A stretch of 7,691 nucleotides of DNA from assembly GCA_013375455.1 (NCBI GenBank), contig JABXJT010000140.1:1-7691 (forward strand), read 5' to 3'. The stretch comes from Candidatus Helarchaeota archaeon. GTDB lineage: Archaea > Asgardarchaeota > Lokiarchaeia > Helarchaeales > HEL-GB-A. The position numbers and the translations under genes are program-made. Positions 1-6,630 of this stretch are shown here, one piece after another (the stretch's first letter is position 1; each line of letters starts with the position of its first letter). The notes beneath the pieces were generated by a model. That model was not told the DNA's origin, did not search any database, and saw nothing but the letters and a program-made list of their open reading frames with translations.

Positions 1-377
1 ATTTTGGGGATAATATTTGGAATTCCTTCCTTTTCGATGAGCTTTTTCAGGCGTTCTATTACTGATTCTTGAATATCACAGGCAAATACTTTTCCATCGG
101 GTAAAATGTTGTTTGCGACTGCTTTCGTATAATTTCCTTTGCCAGGACCGATTTCTACCACGATCATTCCTGGTTTGAGTTGCATCCGCTCCACGACGTC
201 CTTAGGACGTTGGATGAATTTTCTGCGAATTGGGTTGTCAATAATTCGGGTTAAGACGCTTGGGATCGGGAAATGATAGTAATGGCGAATGATTTTAGCC
301 ACCACAAAAACCCAGAATAAAAGGATTAGAAATCCAATACCAACCCATGTAAAAATATTCAGTATTATCGAACACAT
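1..377 (-). CDS. Membrane-anchored class I SAM-dependent methyltransferase, N-terminal part (cut by window edge)
   Basis: I translated this frame by hand; it has no stop before the left edge, so only the first 125 residues are visible. Residues about 4-28 form one hydrophobic helix rich in Ile, Leu, Phe and Val, followed by basic residues (KIIRHYYHF), which suggests a single N-terminal anchor with the catalytic domain in the cytoplasm. A Rossmann-type domain follows. VVEIGPGKGNYT (around residues 73-84) matches the glycine-rich SAM-binding motif I of class I methyltransferases. The acidic residue ending KVFACD (about 101) fits the motif II position that binds the ribose of SAM. The substrate cannot be inferred. 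The ATG at 375-377 is the only ATG in this frame near the 5' end. A TATA-like box 27 bases upstream implies a leaderless or nearly leaderless transcript. Arginine codons are mostly CGN, unlike the acx genes. The fold is clear; the role is unknown. Confidence 0.85.
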   Translation of the reverse strand, partial: MCSIILNIFTWVGIGFLILLFWVFVVAKIIRHYYHFPIPSVLTRIIDNPIRRKFIQRPKDVVERMQLKPGMIVVEIGPGKGNYTKAVANNILPDGKVFACDIQESVIERLKKLIEKEGIPNIIPK

Positions 378-403
378 ATCATAAAAAATTGTTAATATAT
401 GTT

Positions 404-413
404 AAATATATAT
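404..413 (-). promoter_or_regulatory. TATA-like box for the methyltransferase gene
   Basis: On the minus strand this reads ATATATATTT. It lies about 27 bases upstream of the methyltransferase ATG, the usual archaeal distance from TATA box to transcription start, so the message may begin at or next to the start codon. The stretch overlaps a near-tandem repeat on the plus strand (GTTAATATAT then GTTAAATATAT, 391-411). The region is AT-rich throughout, so chance is a real alternative. Confidence 0.4.
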
Positions 414-445
414 TCTCACCGTGATATTTTAAAATCTAAGAGTTT

Positions 446-465
446 TTAATTTAATATTTTTTTAA
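446..465 (+). promoter_or_regulatory. Candidate promoter region for the RING-like membrane protein
   Basis: This run of A and T (TTTAATTTAATATT and following T's) is the best TATA-like candidate upstream of the gene starting at 514. It would place transcription start near 475-485 and leave a leader of about 30 bases. No Shine-Dalgarno sequence precedes the ATG. The leader would instead contain the inverted repeat ATGATG-GTTGAT-CATCAT (494-511), ending two bases before the start codon. The placement is an inference from composition and distance only. Confidence 0.25.
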
Positions 466-513
466 CTTAATTGAATAATAAAAAAGTCAAATAATGATGG
501 TTGATCATCATAA

Positions 514-1383
514 ATGGGACATTTTAAAAGAGCGGATGACGCCACAAACCCTCTCGGTACTTTTCTTTTTTTGGAAGTGATGTTGTTATTTCTTTTAGGG
601 CTTGGAATTTTATTATTGACACCAATTGCGTGCGATTACTTTGGTATGATTGAAATAAATCTTCTTCTTGGAGGAACTTGTATCATTTCGGCTATTGCTC
701 TTGAAATTTATTGGAACCGAGGTATCCTGAAATATGGAATCATTTTTGTTGAGTTTGGGTATAAGGATCCGATTCGAAGGGAACCTCTGCTTCTCATCAA
801 ACTTCGAGATCCGCGGGTTAAAACGCGGAAGAGCTGTTTAATGAAAATTTTAAATTTTTGGGATGAAATTAAGGTTAATGAGAGAGTTCGATATCACTCA
901 TATCAAAAAAGAATCTTATACTGCCTACTAGATTCAAATCCTGAGGTTCGACGACTTGCCTGTGAGATCCTACACACAAAATTTGGAAAAACTTTAATGG
1001 ATATTAAATTTTTATTGCGGGATTGTTTAAAATCTAAATATTATTTAATAGATAATAAGTTAAGAAATGACATTTTGTCGATGGGGTTAAATTCTATGAG
1101 AATTTGTGGGAATTCTCAGTGTTTTTCTTTAGAGGAACCTTGCTTTGATTCACCTCTTAATCAAAATTTACCATCAGTTATCACGCCGAAAATAGAAGAA
1201 CTAGTTGGTATTTGCGTAGTATGTCAATTACCCATTTATTTATCTGAAGAGCAGGAAAAGTGCCCATGGTGTTACTCCTCAGCACACAGAACCCACCTGC
1301 TGGAATGGATTAAAATTAAAGGGCAATGCCCAAATTGCAAATCTTCTCTCAAAGATATTGATTTCGCAGAAAGCGTTTTATAA
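514..1383 (+). CDS. Two-helix membrane protein with HEAT-like segment and C-terminal RING/PHD-like zinc finger
   Basis: The 289-residue protein has three visible parts. Residues about 15-39 and 46-67 are strongly hydrophobic and look like two transmembrane helices. Residues about 130-160 (LLDSNPEVRRLACEIL and flanks) look like one HEAT-type helical repeat. The C-terminus carries eight zinc ligands: C234, C237, C250, C253, H258, H261, C272 and C275, spaced C-x2-C-x12-C-x2-C-x4-H-x2-H-x10-C-x2-C. This is cross-brace (RING/PHD-like) geometry with His in place of the usual sixth-ligand Cys. The stretch AHRTHLLEW followed by CPNC parallels the FHxxCLxxW...CPxC signature of RING E3 ligases. Asgard archaea are known to encode RING-type proteins and ubiquitin-system genes, so a membrane-bound ubiquitin-ligase-like or protein-docking role is possible but inferred. 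No ubiquitin, E1 or E2 gene lies nearby. ATGs at 494 and 497 are out of frame; the start at 514 is the first usable one. Confidence 0.8.
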   Translation: MGHFKRADDATNPLGTFLFLEVMLLFLLGLGILLLTPIACDYFGMIEINLLLGGTCIISAIALEIYWNRGILKYGIIFVEFGYKDPIRREPLLLIKLRDPRVKTRKSCLMKILNFWDEIKVNERVRYHSYQKRILYCLLDSNPEVRRLACEILHTKFGKTLMDIKFLLRDCLKSKYYLIDNKLRNDILSMGLNSMRICGNSQCFSLEEPCFDSPLNQNLPSVITPKIEELVGICVVCQLPIYLSEEQEKCPWCYSSAHRTHLLEWIKIKGQCPNCKSSLKDIDFAESVL

Positions 1384-1428
1384 AGTAAGCTATTATAAAG
1401 AATTAAATTTTATATCGTGAAACTTCGT

Positions 1429-1494
1429 TTATATACGATTGTCTTGGTATTTTAAAATACCACGGTGAACGTGTATACCTGATTTAAATTTCAT
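1429..1494 (-). CDS. Possible 21-residue micro-gene with tandem Shine-Dalgarno sequence
   Basis: On the minus strand an ATG (1492-1494) opens a frame of 21 residues (MKFKSGIHVHRGILKYQDNR plus a final I) ending in TAA. It is preceded by GAGGAGGC and then GGAGGAGGC, the nearer copy four to five bases from the ATG. The GAGGAGGCAAT just before this ATG is almost the same as the one before acxB. The peptide is basic, with no membrane segment. The same frame stays open upstream to an ATG at 1680, giving 83 residues that overlap the acetyltransferase start and read the Shine-Dalgarno tract as a glycine run; that longer version looks like a chance frame. Translation from 1494 is plausible on ribosome-binding grounds only. 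I recognise no homologue, and a chance purine tract remains a serious alternative. Confidence 0.25.
   Translation of the reverse strand: MKFKSGIHVHRGILKYQDNRI
1445..1462. repeat. 18-base perfect palindrome
   Basis: TGGTATTTTAAAATACCA equals its own reverse complement over all 18 bases. It lies 62 bases after the RING-like gene and inside the possible micro-gene. The core TATTTTAAAAT also occurs at 424-434, upstream of the RING-like gene. It could be an operator for a dimeric regulator or the stem of a weak terminator, but there is no loop and no following U-run, so an operator-like site fits better. No regulator gene is in the window to pair with it. Confidence 0.45.
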
Positions 1495-1624
1495 ATTGCC
1501 TCCTCCGCCTCCTCTTTGCGCAAAGGTATCTTTGGGATCCTCTCTTAAAAAAATAATAAAACTTTTTAAGAACCTATTCCTTTTTTTCTGAAAAAGAACA
1601 GAGGGATGCCCTAAAGACGCGAGT

Positions 1625-2188
1625 GTGAGCAGAATGCTTGAACAGTTCGAATTGAAGAACGGAACCCTAGTCACTATCAAGCGATTATTTGTAGATGATT
1701 ATGAGAAGGATAATAACTATGAATTCGTGCACAGCTGGCTCCATAAAGTCGATAGGTACTTAGGCATGGAGTTCCTTGAAGAGGAATTGGAGAACGATAA
1801 AGCCTCTTGGTACAAATCCTTAGCAAATCTAGAGGAGATGATAAATATTGGCGCTCTACACGAGGAGAAAATCATCGGCTCGGTTAGTTTACAAATAAAA
1901 GTCAAAAACAAGCGGTTGCAGCATCGCGGAGAATGGGGCATAACCATTCATCCTGATTTTCAGAATAACGGGCTAGGAACGCGATTGTTGGAGATTATAG
2001 AAGTAATTGCAAGGGAAAAAGGTCTAATACGCTTGGAAGCTGGTTACGTCGAGGGAAACGAAATAGCCGTGCATCTCTACGTCAATAAGATGGGATATAC
2101 CATTGAAGGGAGATGTCCCTTTGCATTGCGTTACGATAATGGAACTTACGAGGCTGAAATCCTCATTGGGAAGATACTTGATGGATAA
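1625..2188 (+). CDS. GNAT-family N-acetyltransferase
   Basis: The 187-residue product has the layout of a single-domain GNAT enzyme, which moves an acetyl group from acetyl-CoA to an amine. Beta strand 4 with the acetyl-CoA pyrophosphate loop is seen as WGITIHPDFQNNGLGTRLLE (residues about 104-123); QNNGLG is the Q/R-x-x-G-x-G signature. The later NEIAVHLYVNKMGY (about 145-158) matches the N-x-x-A-x-x-L-Y-x-x-x-G-(F/Y) element typical of the family. The length is normal and the frame is intact. The substrate (small molecule, protein N-terminus or antibiotic) cannot be told. The listed start is a GTG; the ATG at 1634 removes three residues and has GTGAG a few bases upstream, so it is a good alternative. 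Codon use follows the genes to its left, with CGN arginine codons in the majority, rather than the acx genes that follow. No operon partner is evident. Confidence 0.88.
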   Translation: MSRMLEQFELKNGTLVTIKRLFVDDYEKDNNYEFVHSWLHKVDRYLGMEFLEEELENDKASWYKSLANLEEMINIGALHEEKIIGSVSLQIKVKNKRLQHRGEWGITIHPDFQNNGLGTRLLEIIEVIAREKGLIRLEAGYVEGNEIAVHLYVNKMGYTIEGRCPFALRYDNGTYEAEILIGKILDG

Positions 2189-2198
2189 TCTATTAATC

Positions 2199-2210
2199 TT
2201 TATACAAAAA
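2199..2210 (+). promoter_or_regulatory. Candidate TATA-like box for the acx cluster
   Basis: TTTATACAAAAA lies about 90 bases upstream of acxA, just after the acetyltransferase stop. If used, transcription would start near 2235, giving a leader of about 60 bases. No Shine-Dalgarno sequence lies directly before the acxA ATG (ATATTTTAAACTATG), in contrast to acxB and acxC. An alternative start closer to the gene cannot be excluded. The 108-base gap 2189-2296 shows no clear hairpin terminator and no bacterial-type sigma-54 -24/-12 element that I can see. Confidence 0.3.
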
Positions 2211-2296
2211 TAGGCCATTTATTTCAATTTAGTGAATTCTATCTAAGAGGTAAACAAGAAAACACATAATAATAATGATATTACATATTTTAAACT

Positions 2297-4420
2297 ATGA
2301 AAAGGTTACCCAGAATTCTGGCAATCGATACTGGGGGAACAATGACCGATACTATTGTAGTTGACGAAATTGGAAATTTTACCATTGGAAAAGCACAAAC
2401 AACAATGGATGAGTCAGATGGTGTTTTGCAGTCATTTGAAGATGCACTTAACCATTGGAAAATTAATCTAAATGAAGGAGCAAAAAATCTTCTTGCTATC
2501 ATCTACTCAGGAACAACTGTTCTAAACAAGATTCTCACGAGGTCTGGTGAAGAAAAAATTGGTTTGATTGTAACTGCAGGATTTGAAGATTTAATCAGGA
2601 TGGGTAGAGGCATACAGTCATATGTAGGATATTCTTATCCTGATAGACTTCATTCTGTTTCACATAAGTTTGAAAAACCAATTATTAAACGAACCTATAT
2701 AAGAGGTGTTAGAGGCAGGATAAATGTATATGGCGAAGAAATGATTCCATTATATGAAGATGAAGTAGAAGATGCAATTAATGATTTACTTTCAAAAAAT
2801 GTTTGTGGGATTTGTGTTAGTCTTCTATTTTCATTCAGGAACCCATCCCATGAGCTTATGGTTGAAAAAATTGCAAAAAGTATGATGAAAAGAAGATCTC
2901 ATGAAATTCCAATATTTTTATCATCAAAATTTACTCCTACAAGAGGGGAGCTTCCAAGAACAAATACTTTACTCCTTGAGCCTTATGCTGCTGAACCATC
3001 ACGAGCGCAAATTGTGAGAATAAGAGACAGATTAAGACAGATAGGTTCTAAGGCACCATTAAGAATTCTTACATCATATGGTGGAACGATTCCTCCAGAA
3101 GATGAGTGGCTTGTACCTACCATAGTATCCGGACCAATTGGAGGACTTATTGGCGCTAAATATCTTGCTAACGCTTTAAAAATTGAAAATGTTTGTTGCT
3201 GCGATGTAGGTGGAACATCATTTGATGCAGGACTTATAACTGAAGGAAATATTCCCATTGAAATTGAACCAGCATTTGCAAGACTCAAACTTTCTATACC
3301 ATCAATATCACTGGACTCAATTGGAGCAGGCACTGGTACATTCGTAAACCTTGACCGTATCACAAGAAGGATTGAATTATCTGATGAATCAGCAGGATAT
3401 AAAATAGGAACATCCTATGAAGCTGCAAATTTGTCTATCCCCACAATAAATGATTGCAATTTGATTCTTGGATATATCAATCCGGACTATTTTCTGGGTG
3501 GTAGGATAAAACTGAATCCTGAGCGAGCTCTAAAATTTTTAAAAGAAAAAATTTCAGAACCATTAGAAATTAATATTTATGATGCAGCTTTTGGTATCGT
3601 AAAACTTATAGAGACACAAATGAGAAACCACATTAACTCTATTGTACTTGGAAAGGGTTATGCTCCTGAAAATTATTTTCTTCTTTGTTATGGAGGTGGT
3701 GGACCTTTGCATGTTGCAGGATTTACTGATGGACTAAATTTTCAGGATACATTGATACCTATGTGGGCACCTGCATTCTCAGCATTTGGTTGTGCCTGCT
3801 CTGATTATCAATTTAGATATGATAGACAAATTGATATGCCACTTAATTCTGATTTTTCAAATTATAAAACAGTTACAGCTTTTCTGAATGCCGGCTGGCA
3901 GATTGCATATGATAGAATAAGAGAGGAAATTGAGAAAGCGATGGGGGAAACAGAAGTAAAATTTGTACCCTGTGCCAGAATACAATATCTTGGCATGCTT
4001 GATGACCTTGAGGTTACCTATGAAAAATTTCCGATAAAAAAGGAAGGTCTTGAAGAACTTATAAGAAGATTTGAGGATGTTTTTGAGAAAATTTATACAT
4101 CTGCAGCAAAAACACCGGAAAGTGGTTATCTAATTACAAGAGCCATAGGAATTGGGGTGGTTAAGACAGAAAAACCGGTAATAAAAAAAGAAAAAATTTC
4201 TTCATCGAAGCCAATAGATGATTATTTCAAAGCTGAGAGACAAATATATTGGGAAGGGAAGTGGGAAAATGCAAAAGTTTTTGATATGGATAAATTCTTA
4301 CCCGGTAATGAAATAAATGGCCCTGCAATTTTAGAACACCCTGCAACCACCTTCCTTATTCCTAAAGGTTATATTTCATTTTTAGATGAATATAAAGTAT
4401 TTCATTTGAGGAGGCAATAA
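2297..4420 (+). CDS. acxA: Acetone carboxylase-type beta subunit (HyuA/hydantoinase A family)
   Basis: The 707-residue protein belongs to the HyuA/OxoprolinaseA group of the ASKHA (actin-like ATPase) fold; the beta subunit of bacterial acetone carboxylase is about 717 residues. In the known enzyme this subunit handles the ATP-dependent activation steps of ketone carboxylation. Visible motifs are the N-terminal phosphate loop DTGGTMTD (11-18), TIVSGPIGG (275-283), the second phosphate loop DVGGTSFD (303-310), DSIGAGTG (340-347), YGGGGPLH (465-472) and PAFSAFGCA (492-500). From memory, the start (DTGGTMTDT, GKAQTT), the middle (EPYAAEPSR) and the end (GPAILEHPATTFLIPKG, VFHLR) resemble Xanthobacter AcxA more than ordinary hydantoinases or 5-oxoprolinases. 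The frame is intact. Its TAA overlaps the acxB ATG by one base (TAATG), so the genes are translationally coupled. The true ketone substrate is not proven. Arginine codons are mostly AGA/AGG. Confidence 0.9.
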   Translation: MKRLPRILAIDTGGTMTDTIVVDEIGNFTIGKAQTTMDESDGVLQSFEDALNHWKINLNEGAKNLLAIIYSGTTVLNKILTRSGEEKIGLIVTAGFEDLIRMGRGIQSYVGYSYPDRLHSVSHKFEKPIIKRTYIRGVRGRINVYGEEMIPLYEDEVEDAINDLLSKNVCGICVSLLFSFRNPSHELMVEKIAKSMMKRRSHEIPIFLSSKFTPTRGELPRTNTLLLEPYAAEPSRAQIVRIRDRLRQIGSKAPLRILTSYGGTIPPEDEWLVPTIVSGPIGGLIGAKYLANALKIENVCCCDVGGTSFDAGLITEGNIPIEIEPAFARLKLSIPSISLDSIGAGTGTFVNLDRITRRIELSDESAGYKIGTSYEAANLSIPTINDCNLILGYINPDYFLGGRIKLNPERALKFLKEKISEPLEINIYDAAFGIVKLIETQMRNHINSIVLGKGYAPENYFLLCYGGGGPLHVAGFTDGLNFQDTLIPMWAPAFSAFGCACSDYQFRYDRQIDMPLNSDFSNYKTVTAFLNAGWQIAYDRIREEIEKAMGETEVKFVPCARIQYLGMLDDLEVTYEKFPIKKEGLEELIRRFEDVFEKIYTSAAKTPESGYLITRAIGIGVVKTEKPVIKKEKISSSKPIDDYFKAERQIYWEGKWENAKVFDMDKFLPGNEINGPAILEHPATTFLIPKGYISFLDEYKVFHLRRQ
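4408..4414 (+). promoter_or_regulatory. Strong Shine-Dalgarno sequence of acxB
   Basis: GAGGAGG sits inside the last codons of acxA, five bases before the acxB ATG at 4420. It confirms the acxB start and, with the TAATG junction, supports coupled translation of the two large subunits. Confidence 0.85.
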
Positions 4421-6630
4421 TGTTGATTGGCTGGAAAGGGAAAAAGCTAATAGAGATGCTTAATGAGAGTGAAAATCTTCTTAAAGAAACAGGAAAGTAC
4501 TATGGACTTGAAAAGTTGAAAAGAAAGGAAGAAGATCCTTTAAGATATGAGAGAGTTTTTGCAAAGATAAGAGGTACGCTTGTATCTGCTAGGGAAACTG
4601 CATTGCACATTGCTGCTTCTCCAATAGTAAGATTTCTTGGTGAACTTTGCTTTGCTGTATACACACCAGAAGGTGATTCAATTGCCCTATCAACCGGAAT
4701 AATTGTTCATGTTCATACTATGAGTGAAGCAATAAAATGGATGATAAGAGAAAACTATGAGAATGAAGTCAGATTCAAAGAAGGTGATATATTTTGCAAT
4801 AATGATCCGGCAATGGGGAATGTTCATACTGCAGATGTGCAAGCAATTGTGCCGCTTTTCTTCAAAGATGAACTAATCGGATGGGCGGCTGGAGTCACTC
4901 ATCAGATTGACATAGGAGCTGCGGCCCCAGGTCATGACCCCGCAACAGCTAGATCTAGATTTGAAGAAGGAATCCACATATCCTGTGAAAAAATTGGTGA
5001 GAATGATAAGGTTTTCAAATGGTATAAAATGAGATGTAAATATGCTGTAAGAACACCATTTTATTGGGATTTTGATGAAAAGGCAAGAATTGCAGGATGT
5101 CATATGATAAGAAATTCAATTTATAAAATTATTGAGGAAGAAGGAATAGATTATTACAAGGATTTTATAAGAGAGATAATTGAAGAGGGTAGAAGAATCT
5201 TTCGTGCCAGGGTAAGAGAGAGAATTTTTCCTGGAAGATATAGAACAGCATCTTTCTCACTTGATATTCCATGTAGAGAAAAGGTTATAGATGGAAAATA
5301 CAAACTCGTACTGGATGAAGTAGGCACAATAAGAGGAATGCATGCTCCTATCGAGATTGAAATAGGAAGAGATGGTGAATTTAAGATTTCATTTGAAGGA
5401 GCAAATTCAGCTGGTAAACATGCATTCAATTGTACGCCAACATCGATGCAAGGTGGGCTATGGGTGCTTCTTACTCAAGCACTATGTTATGATGGAAAAG
5501 TAAATGATGGTGCATACCTTGCTGTTGATGCATATTTTCCTGAAAGAAGCTGGTCAAATCCAAAAGATTTTAAATTGTCCTATGCTGTTGCTTGGGCATT
5601 TCTGATGCCTGCTTTTACAGGATTGTTCAGGCTTTTATCAAGAGGCTTTTTTTCAAAAGGATACAGAGAAGAAGTTATCTCAGGATATGGTATGACAGCA
5701 GATGCTATCCAGGGAGGAGGGATAACAAAACTTGGAGATTATTTTCCAATTGCAAACCTTGAAATATCATCTGTTGGACTTGGTGCATCAGCAATAAGGG
5801 ATGGACTTGATTTCGGTTATGCAATGTGGAATCCAGAATCTGATATGGGTGATGCTGAAGTTTGGGAATCACTTGAGAGAGGATTACCATATCTTGGAAG
5901 AAGAGTAAAACCAGATACAGCAGGTTTTGGGAAATTTAGAGGTGGCTCTGGATGGGAAACTTTGAGGATGGTATACGGAGTTAAGCGTGTAACTTTAGGG
6001 GTTGGAAGAGAAGGAACAACATTTGTAGGTTCAGGAATATTTGGTGGATATCCCCATGCAACTGGTTATAGACTATATGCAAGGGATACTAATATGAAAG
6101 AGTTGATAAAATTAAAGAAAAAATACCCTATCGGTGAAACAGACCCAATTGATTCAGAAGTGGAGAAATCTATTCAAGGTGAAATTGTTAAGAGTGAATT
6201 TGGTCATCTTGTGCCAAGTAAAGATTTTAATAATTATGATTTAATACATTGTATTCTTTCTGGAGCTCCAGGTTATGGGGATCCTTTAGAAAGGAGCCTT
6301 AGAAATGTGAAAAAAGACATAGATGATGGAATATACACAAAAAAGACTTTGGAAAAAGTTTTTGGCGTTATAACAAAATTTGATGCTGATAAGAACGAAT
6401 CAATTATTGACAAACAAAAAACAGAAATGCAGAGGGCAAAAATGAGAGAGAAGAGGAAAGAAAAAGCAATCTCATATGAAAGATTTTACGATTTAGAAAG
6501 GGAAAATATATTAAAGAAAAATTTGAATGAACGAATATTAGATTTTTATAGAGATAGCTTGACTATATCAAAAAAATTTAGAGAGGAGTTCCATAAATTC
6601 TGGAATTTGCCGGAGGATTTTTTATTATGA
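4420..6630 (+). CDS. acxB: Acetone carboxylase-type alpha subunit (HyuB/hydantoinase B family), metal-binding catalytic subunit
   Basis: The 736-residue protein matches the HyuB family along its length. In acetone carboxylase this subunit holds the Mn(II) site where enolate and CO2 combine to give acetoacetate. As I recall, the Xanthobacter ligands are His150, Asp153 and His175. Here H136 and D139 (in GNVHTADVQ) and H161 (in GVTHQID) have the same 3 and 22 residue spacing. Other conserved blocks are ETALHIAASPIV (60-71), STGIIVHVHTM (91-101), FCNNDPAMGNVH (125-136), RIAGCHMIR (223-231) and WNPESDMGDAEVWE (470-483). The protein ends at FWNLPEDFLL; the bacterial alpha subunit, about 770 residues, seems to carry a further tail of some 40 residues that is absent here. 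The ATG at 4420 is fixed by a Shine-Dalgarno sequence and by conservation. The TGA overlaps the acxC ATG (ATGA). About 47 of 50 arginine codons are AGA or AGG. Confidence 0.9.
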   Translation: MLIGWKGKKLIEMLNESENLLKETGKYYGLEKLKRKEEDPLRYERVFAKIRGTLVSARETALHIAASPIVRFLGELCFAVYTPEGDSIALSTGIIVHVHTMSEAIKWMIRENYENEVRFKEGDIFCNNDPAMGNVHTADVQAIVPLFFKDELIGWAAGVTHQIDIGAAAPGHDPATARSRFEEGIHISCEKIGENDKVFKWYKMRCKYAVRTPFYWDFDEKARIAGCHMIRNSIYKIIEEEGIDYYKDFIREIIEEGRRIFRARVRERIFPGRYRTASFSLDIPCREKVIDGKYKLVLDEVGTIRGMHAPIEIEIGRDGEFKISFEGANSAGKHAFNCTPTSMQGGLWVLLTQALCYDGKVNDGAYLAVDAYFPERSWSNPKDFKLSYAVAWAFLMPAFTGLFRLLSRGFFSKGYREEVISGYGMTADAIQGGGITKLGDYFPIANLEISSVGLGASAIRDGLDFGYAMWNPESDMGDAEVWESLERGLPYLGRRVKPDTAGFGKFRGGSGWETLRMVYGVKRVTLGVGREGTTFVGSGIFGGYPHATGYRLYARDTNMKELIKLKKKYPIGETDPIDSEVEKSIQGEIVKSEFGHLVPSKDFNNYDLIHCILSGAPGYGDPLERSLRNVKKDIDDGIYTKKTLEKVFGVITKFDADKNESIIDKQKTEMQRAKMREKRKEKAISYERFYDLERENILKKNLNERILDFYRDSLTISKKFREEFHKFWNLPEDFLL
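6612..6617 (+). promoter_or_regulatory. Shine-Dalgarno sequence of acxC
   Basis: GGAGGA lies nine bases before the acxC ATG at 6627, inside the end of acxB. It supports this start and coupled translation through the ATGA overlap. Confidence 0.75.

Larger units (their letters stand above)
1384..1624. other. Intergenic region rich in inverted repeats
   Basis: This 241-base gap contains an 18-base perfect palindrome (1445-1462), a 12-base perfect palindrome CTTTGCGCAAAG (1514-1525), an 8-bp stem CTTAAAAA/TTTTTAAG with an 11-base loop (1544-1570), and a pyrimidine-rich tract (1499-1515). On the minus strand the pyrimidine tract becomes a doubled purine Shine-Dalgarno sequence in front of a 21-codon frame. 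I see no tRNA-like or other recognisable RNA structure. The gap must hold the 3' end of the RING-like gene's message and the promoter of the acetyltransferase, but I cannot place either firmly. Confidence 0.6.

Noticed and set aside
1429..1680. 83-codon minus-strand frame
   Set aside because: It overlaps the acetyltransferase start, reads the purine Shine-Dalgarno tract as a glycine run and has no ribosome-binding site at its own ATG. Only its last 21 codons are kept, as a low-confidence micro-gene.
2983..3363. 126-codon minus-strand frame inside acxA
   Set aside because: It lies wholly within a conserved part of acxA, including the second phosphate-loop region, and its low-complexity product looks like a shadow of that gene.
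5154..5429. 91-codon and other minus-strand frames inside acxB
   Set aside because: They sit opposite conserved HyuB-family sequence, have no ribosome-binding sites and give serine- and isoleucine-rich products typical of antisense shadows.
2297..6630. Reading the two large genes as hydantoinase or 5-oxoprolinase
   Set aside because: The fold families are shared, but the third gene is an acetone carboxylase gamma subunit and the AcxA ends and AcxB metal triad fit acetone carboxylase better.
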